Source of the DNA: Elephas maximus indicus
Taxonomy: Eukaryota > Chordata > Mammalia > Proboscidea > Elephantidae
Assembly: GCF_024166365.1 (NCBI RefSeq)
Contig: NC_064820.1
Location: 61,419,501-61,483,500, forward strand
Direction of reading: 5' to 3'
Length of the DNA: 64,000 bases
A program made the position numbers and the translations under genes. Below the pieces are notes generated by a model. The model had not been told where the DNA came from and made no database searches. It worked only from the letters and a program-made list of their open reading frames with translations. The number at the start of each line of letters is the position of its first letter. The stretch's first letter is position 1. Below are positions 58,473-64,000 of the stretch, one piece after another.

Positions 58473-59391
58473 AAGGTAAGTTAAATATGGCCAAAGGGAG
58501 GTGGACATTGGTAAAAGACCTAGAAGCAAATGTGGGGTGATATGAATTCAATAATCCAGGCAGGGCTTGGCCATGCTGTTGTGCCAGGGGTGGCTACATT
58601 CTGAGTAGAGATGGAAGCTAAATTGTTTTTCAGTACTCAATTGATTTAGACAGTGTGGCACTGTAGAAGAATCATTTCTTTTAGTGTAGAAGAAACAAGA
58701 CAAGAGCGTCTCTAATTGACCTAGAGGCAGTGCTTTCTTACTCCTGGGGTTTGGAGGTATAGGACATTTTGTTCATTCCTTTGACTCCTCAAGTTGGTTT
58801 GATGTCCAGTGGAGTGGTGTGGTGGAGCTGAGAATTGTCCCTGGAAGAGGAGTGGGGAGAGGATGTGGCAGCCCACGCAGGCATCACATAAACGACCCCA
58901 ACATCTGAATCCGGTTTGTCTCCATAATCATTGATGATTATTGGCAGATACCTGTAAATGATCTGTGGGTCATTAGAAATCAGAAACTGTTGTTCGCTTT
59001 ATTCTGAAGCACCAAGTTCTAGCCACTTCTTACTGGCTCAAGAGCCATTTTCTTGTCCATTAAGGACGTTTCATGTATCTTGCAAATTTGTTTCAGTTTA
59101 GAGCATAGGTGTTTTTTATGTTGTTAAATTTTAAATAATAAATGGTTTCCAATTTGAGAGTTTACACAAAAATTGGCAGTTCTACGTGAATGATGGTTTA
59201 GACACCAGCAGAGATACAATATACTCTTTTCAGTCACTTTAGAATTCTTGTTGAATTGGCTAACCACATTCTTTGTCAAAGCTAGAACAGACAATGATAC
59301 TAAAGAATTGTCGTGCAGCACAGAAGAAACCCACAATAATATGAACTGGGAGAAAAGGTTTAGTCCCATTATTTGGGCTTCTAGTCATAAT
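58473..59391. other. Unique sequence, nothing recognised
   Basis: No supported feature. Confidence 0.4.
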
Positions 59392-59530
59392 CTCAGTGGT
59401 AGCATGGAATAGAGGAAAGAACATTGTCCTGGTCATAGGGCTCTGAGTGGTTGCAGATTTCCCACTAACCACCCAGATGGCTTTGGGCAAGCCACTTATG
59501 GACTTCAGGTAAACAGATGATGTCTCTTTT
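59392..59530 (+). repeat. MIR
   Basis: 'tcagtggtagcatggaatag' through 'gctttgggcaagccacttat' follows the MIR consensus order in forward orientation. Confidence 0.65.
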
Positions 59531-60416
59531 GTGCATCCACAGACACATTAATATTTAATGCAGTGTAAATGTTTATAACAGTCTGTATCCTAAATAATGC
59601 CTGGCATTTATCTAAGAAAGGACTTTCTCATGTAATATTGCATGAGATTCTTTGGTGGATTGGGCTGTAGAAAATTCATGGAGAGACTAGAATGCTAATG
59701 GAAATTTTGTACTTTGCCCACCTCTTTCATTCCATCCATCCATCCATCCGTCCACCCATCTGCCTTTGGCCTGTGGGCTGTAAAAGAGGTCATATGGATA
59801 GTCAGATAATTCTTTTTGGCCAAACATGGAGTCATGTCTTGGTTATAATATGAGCTTATCTTCTCTTGCTCCAGTGGTAGTCTCCCTCAAGGCTTTTCCT
59901 CTTGATAGGATAAGCTCTGGACTGTGATATTTGTGGTGTCTATAGGACCCCAGCAACGTCAGAGATGGGAGGTGAGTAGGACTGCTCCATTAAAACAGAT
60001 GAGTGGAGAGGAAGAGTTATCCTATTTAATGTAAATACTCTGAATTATGAGCTGGTCTAGGATCTAGGGTGCTGGATGGGTCAGTTAAGATAAAATGACC
60101 TAGTCTTTTTTTTTTTTAAATCTTTTTGTCTAAGACATCGAAATAGAGTTCAGGATCTTTTTCAAAGCATGTTCTAAAGACCACAACAAGTTTTTGAATT
60201 GTTTGAAGATGAAGATGTCTTTGGAATCCTTATGGTGAAGAGTCAGGAGATTTCTACCTCTAACACATGAAATAAAATCAAGGTTCAGCCCATTTAGCCT
60301 GGATAAAGCTTGAGGAAAACCTCTGGTTAGAATGAAAAGGGAGCCTATAACTCTGGGTACACTACAGTCCCCCAACCTCAAATTCAGCGCTTCAGGATCC
60401 TTAAGTGCCACCAAAT
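59531..60416. other. Unique sequence with a CATC microsatellite
   Basis: (CATC)n at 59731-59760 and a T-run near 60107. No gene recognised. Confidence 0.5.
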
Positions 60417-60603
60417 CAGTTACCATCAAGTCAATTCCAACTCATGGAGACCCCATGTGTGTCAGAGTAGATCTGTGCTCTATAGGATTTTCAGTGGCAG
60501 ATTTTTTGAAAGTCCTTTTTCTGAGGCACTTCTGGGTAAACTTAAACTTCCGGCCCTTTGATTAACAACCAGGTGTGCTCACCATTTGCATCACCCGAGG
60601 ACT
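60417..60603 (-). repeat. AfroSINE, long subfamily
   Basis: 'gttaccatcaagtcaattcc' to 'atttgcatcacccgaggact'. Confidence 0.88.
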
Positions 60604-61222
60604 CTTATTCGTCTTTTCATTCTTCTCAAAGCTCTTAGAGAAGTCCTTTCACAAGTGTCGACTTAGGGACCCTAGGATGCGTGTGTGTGTACGAGTAACA
60701 GTATGTTTGGCTGGAGAAAGTGCTCTGTCTACTCCTTGGTTCTTCTTAATTTTCATTTAATTAAAGCCAATTTAATTTTTAAAATTTCATAAATTTTTTT
60801 AAAAGCAAAAGAGCTCCCTTACGATTGTCTTTCCATGATCCAGAGCAAAGGATGCGTAGAAAGATAGGTCCCATCAGAGAGTTCTGGTAACGTTGACTGA
60901 TCTTCCCTCTCTCCTCCCCTTACCAGTTAAAAAAGAGAACATGAACAGCCACTAAATACCTATCATCTTTATCAGAAACCTGGACTTTCGGTTTTATGCC
61001 ACCCATACGAAATAGAGAAAACAAGTTATTCAAAGGGACTGCGAACTCTGTGAGTCATGCAATTTTTTTCTAAAAAAGTTGTGAACAATTACTTGTCATG
61101 AAACCCAATGTATTTTTTTCCTTTTCAGTATTGTGGGTGTGCATGTGTGTGCCTATAGGTCTTTTCAGCTTTGTGCCCTTGGAGATAGGAACGGTGTGCT
61201 TTTGGGGGCTCCTCTTTTCGAT

Positions 61223-61237
61223 CCACTAGATGGCAGC
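61223..61237 (+). promoter_or_regulatory. Candidate CTCF binding site
   Basis: 'ccactagatggcagc' matches every position of the 15-base CTCF core consensus (CCASYAGRKGGCRSY). It lies in sequence I do not recognise as a repeat. CTCF anchors chromatin loops and boundaries, and the forward orientation would matter for loop direction. Occupancy cannot be inferred from one motif. Confidence 0.65.
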
Positions 61238-61475
61238 AACATTCTTTAGCGCCTAACCAGTAAGCTGCTCTGTAGCCCCGCAAACCTCATATTAAAGGGA
61301 AAGGCTGCAAGTCCCACCTCTTAAGTGTTTGCGCTCAAATTTACATAGTGCCTTTAATGTGCTATTTATGTAGCTGTCTGGCTTAGTGAGTCTATTGCTT
61401 ATTGATGAGAATGCATTTTTTTTTTTTTTTTTGGTATGGAAAATAATGGTTTTGTATTTCCAGGACTATTCCAAC

Positions 61476-61700
61476 CAGGGTTTCTCAACATTGACTTTAT
61501 TGACATTTTGGGCCAGATAATTCTTTATTGTGGGGGGCTGTCCTGTGTGTTGTAGGATGTTTGGCAGCATTTCTCACCTATATCCACTAGATGCCAGTAG
61601 CACCCACCCCTGCAGTTGTGACAACCAAAAAGGTCCCTAAAAAAAAACCCCAGAAACCAAATGTCTCCTGGGGAGAAAAAGTGCCCAGGTTGAGAACCAT
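61476..61700 (-). mobile_element. MER20-like hAT-Charlie DNA transposon
   Basis: 'cagggtttctcaac' left terminus, 'gacattttgggccagataat', 'gctgtcctgtgtgttgtagg', 'ccactagatgccagtagcac' and 'gttgagaacca' at the right. Same family and orientation as the copy at 695-913. Confidence 0.85.
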
Positions 61701-61715
61701 AAACCCAGATTGTTT

Positions 61716-63112
61716 GTGTTGTTGTTGTTAGGTGCCGTTGAGTCATTTCCGACTCAGTGACCCTATGTACAGTAGAATGAAGCACTGACCAACCCTGCAC
61801 CTTTCTCACAGTCCTTGAGCCCATTGTTACAGCCACTGTGTCAATCCGTCTTGTTGAGGGTCTTCCTCTTTTTCAGTGACCCTCTACCAAATATGATGTC
61901 CTTCCCAGGGTCGAGTCCCTCCTGAAAACATGTCCAAAGTATGTGAGATGAAGTCTCACCATCCTTGCTTCTAAGAAGTATTCTGGCTGTACCTCTTCTA
62001 AGGCAGATATATTCATTCTTCTGGCAGTCCATGGTATATTCAATATTCTTCATAATTCAAAGGCTTCAATTCTTCTTAGGTTTTTCTTGTTCATTGTCCA
62101 GTTTTTGCATACATATGAGGTGATTGAAAACACCATGGCTTGGGTCAGGTGCACCTTAGTCCTCAAAGTGATATCTTTGCTTTAGGACATTTCAAAGAAG
62201 TCCTTTGCAGCACATTTACCAAATGCAATAAGCCATTTGATTTCTTGACTGCTTATTCCATGGGCGTTGATTGTGGATCTTAGTAAAATGAAATCCTTGA
62301 CAACCTCAGCCTTTCTCCATTTATCATGATGTTGCTTATTGGTCCAGTCGTGAGGATTTTTGTTTTCTTTATGTTGAGGTGTAATGCCTGCTGAAGACTG
62401 TAGTCTTTGATCTTCATCAGTAAGTGCTTCAAGTCCTCTTCACTTTCAGCAAGGAAGTTTGTGTCATCTGCACATCAAAGGCCGTAAATGAGACTTTGTC
62501 CAGTCCTGATGCCACTTTCTTCTTCATTTAGTCCAGCTTCTCGGATTATTGGCCCTACCTGCAGATTGAATAAGTACGCTGAAAGGATACCACACTGACA
62601 CATAACTTCCCTTATTTTAAACCATGCAATATCCTCTTGTTCTGTTTGAATAACAGCCTCTTGGTCTGTGTACAGGTTTCGCGTGTTCTGGAATTTCCAT
62701 TCTTTGCAATGTTATCCATAATTTGTTATGATCTACACAGCCAAATGCCTTTGTGTAGTCAATAAAACATGGTAACATCTTTCTGGTAGTCTCTGCTTTC
62801 AGCCAAGATCCATCTGACATCAGCAATGATATCCCTCATTCCACGTCCTCTTCGGAATCCAGCTTGAATTTCTGGCAGTTCCCTGTTGATGTACTGTTGC
62901 AACCATTTTGAGTTATATTCAGCAAATTTTTTTTTTTAATGATAATGATATTGTTCAATAATGTCCACATTCTGTTGGAACACCTTTCTTTGGAATGGAC
63001 ACGTATATGGTTCCAGTTGGATGGCCAGGTAGCTATCTTCCAAATTTCTTGGCATAGGTGAGTGAATGCTTCCAGTGTTGCATCCGTTTGCTGAAACATC
63101 TCGATTGGTATT
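61716..63112 (-). pseudogene. RTE LINE remnant: RT domain to 3' end
   Basis: 5'-truncated RTE in reverse. Tail 'tgttgttgttaggtgccgtt', C-terminal coding ('ccatggtatattcaatattc' near 62030), RT core with pieces such as 'DYTKAFGCVDHNKLWITLQ' in the 62617-62826 frame, and the start of the RT region in 62836-63141 ('IEMFQQTDATLEAFTHLCQ'). In motif A the catalytic Asp of A-F-D is Gly, and many shifts are present. It is the third large minus-strand RTE in the window. Confidence 0.9.
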
Positions 63113-64000
63113 CTAAAGATTGACCCCTGTATTATTGCCATCTAATTTTGTAGTGGTGGGTAAATTAAAGTAAATCAACTTACAATTTAAATATTTTCTA
63201 CCTTTTTTTAAAAAATTGTTTGCTTGGTGCACACTTTATTTGGAGAAGAAATGAAAGAGAAAAGACAATTGAAGGTACAAGTATAGATGTTATATTATAT
63301 TTGTCATTCCAAAATGAGAAGATTGAGGTTTTTAAATTATATTTTCTTATTAATAATAGCTATAAGACATATGGCTCTGTTACTTTTTATTTCTTTTTTG
63401 ACTTCAACTTGCCTGGCTGAATGTGAATGATCAGAAGGAGAAGATGGGGAGAAAAACCATATATTCAGTAAATGAAAAAGCTCCATGGAATTATAGAATA
63501 TTAAGTTAGAATTTTAGCGGTCATTGGGTCCAACTTCTGAGTCTAAAATCTGGGGTGCAAGGTTTGGGGTGTGAAATGAGTCAGGGGAAAGGCATGTCAT
63601 TGTAAGTCCTTATGTCTATTGCCTCTTTGGTGATCAAGGTGAAAACTAATGATAAAGAGAGAGATTTGGTTCTTCATAAAACAAAACAAAGAAAAGCAAA
63701 ACAAAAGCCAGCTTCTTCCCAACTCAGTGTTACATTGTAAATTCCCAGAAGAAGATGGCACCAGGACTGGAGGACACTATTCAAACAGGACTTCCAAATT
63801 AGGTCCACTTGCAAGGGTGGTGGGACCCAGGTATGATAAGAAAAACCCCAAGTTGTATTAAGAAGAAAGTTTTTTTGACTTGATCCGAACACTTCACATA
63901 TTTTTAGAACATTCTAGTGAAAGTAGGAAATGGATGCTGACCACAGCTCAAATCTGGACAAATCTGATAAGTGAACCCCCTTCCCCCTCCCTCTACCCCT
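63113..64000. other. Unique sequence to the window end
   Basis: 'gttagaattttagcggtcat' near 63505 may be a very old repeat. Nothing else recognised. Confidence 0.4.

Noticed and set aside
61590-61605. Second CTCF-like word 'ccactagatgccagtag'
   Set aside because: The core GGC is GCC, and the word is part of the MER20 consensus.

Overview
The window is nuclear DNA from a placental mammal, almost certainly an afrotherian. It is packed with AfroSINE-type tRNA-derived SINEs (head like GGAGCCCTGGTGGCRCAGTG, 3' end like GTCGGAATCGACTCGACGGCA) and with BovB/RTE-class LINEs that share that 3' end. This pairing is typical of Afrotheria. A paenungulate such as an elephant is my best guess, but I cannot confirm the species. 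Old eutherian repeats (MIR, L2, MER20-like and MER5-like hAT elements, MaLR LTRs) and an afrotherian-looking L1 complete the picture. I see no bacterial, plasmid, phage or CRISPR features.

The only host gene I recognise is an intronless actin on the minus strand (31767-32897). It has exactly 377 codons including the stop and matches ACTBL2 (beta-actin-like 2, kappa-actin) best. A single in-frame TGA replaces the conserved Arg at codon 257, so the last third of the protein is cut off. A TATA-like element, an inverted CCAAT box and a poly(A) signal lie at sensible distances around it. In human, ACTBL2 sits in a gene-poor part of 5q11.2, and the sparse surroundings here fit that.

Layout. 1-7 kb: mostly unique or ancient sequence with a MER20, MIR/L2 pieces and a few SINEs. 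7.1-9.1 kb: an RTE remnant (endonuclease to early RT) joined directly to an inverted L1 piece that itself carries a SINE. 9-16 kb: SINE-rich, with an L1 3' end inserted inside a SINE and two SINEs at one target site. 16.4-20.8 kb: two MaLR-like solo LTRs in opposite orientation, one inside a probable mariner-like element. 21-36 kb: repeat-poor, containing the actin. 37-49 kb: an RTE cluster, with minus-strand copies at 37.4 and 41.8 kb and plus-strand copies at 43.7, 46.0 and 48.2 kb. The 43.7 kb copy keeps a 430-codon RT-containing frame. 50.3-57.9 kb: a full-length but dead L1 with a perfect 15-bp target-site duplication, splitting a MIR. 58-64 kb: a composite SINE, a MIR, a consensus-quality CTCF site at 61.2 kb, another MER20 and another RTE.

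The genes do not form a pathway. The functional story is retrotransposon biology: RTE machinery apparently mobilising two kinds of SINE (AfroSINE, and a composite repeat with a tRNA-Gly-like head), with heavy nesting and an actin gene apparently lost by one point mutation. Coordinates of degenerate repeats are estimates by eye, usually good to about 10 bases, and family names come from recognition rather than a database search.
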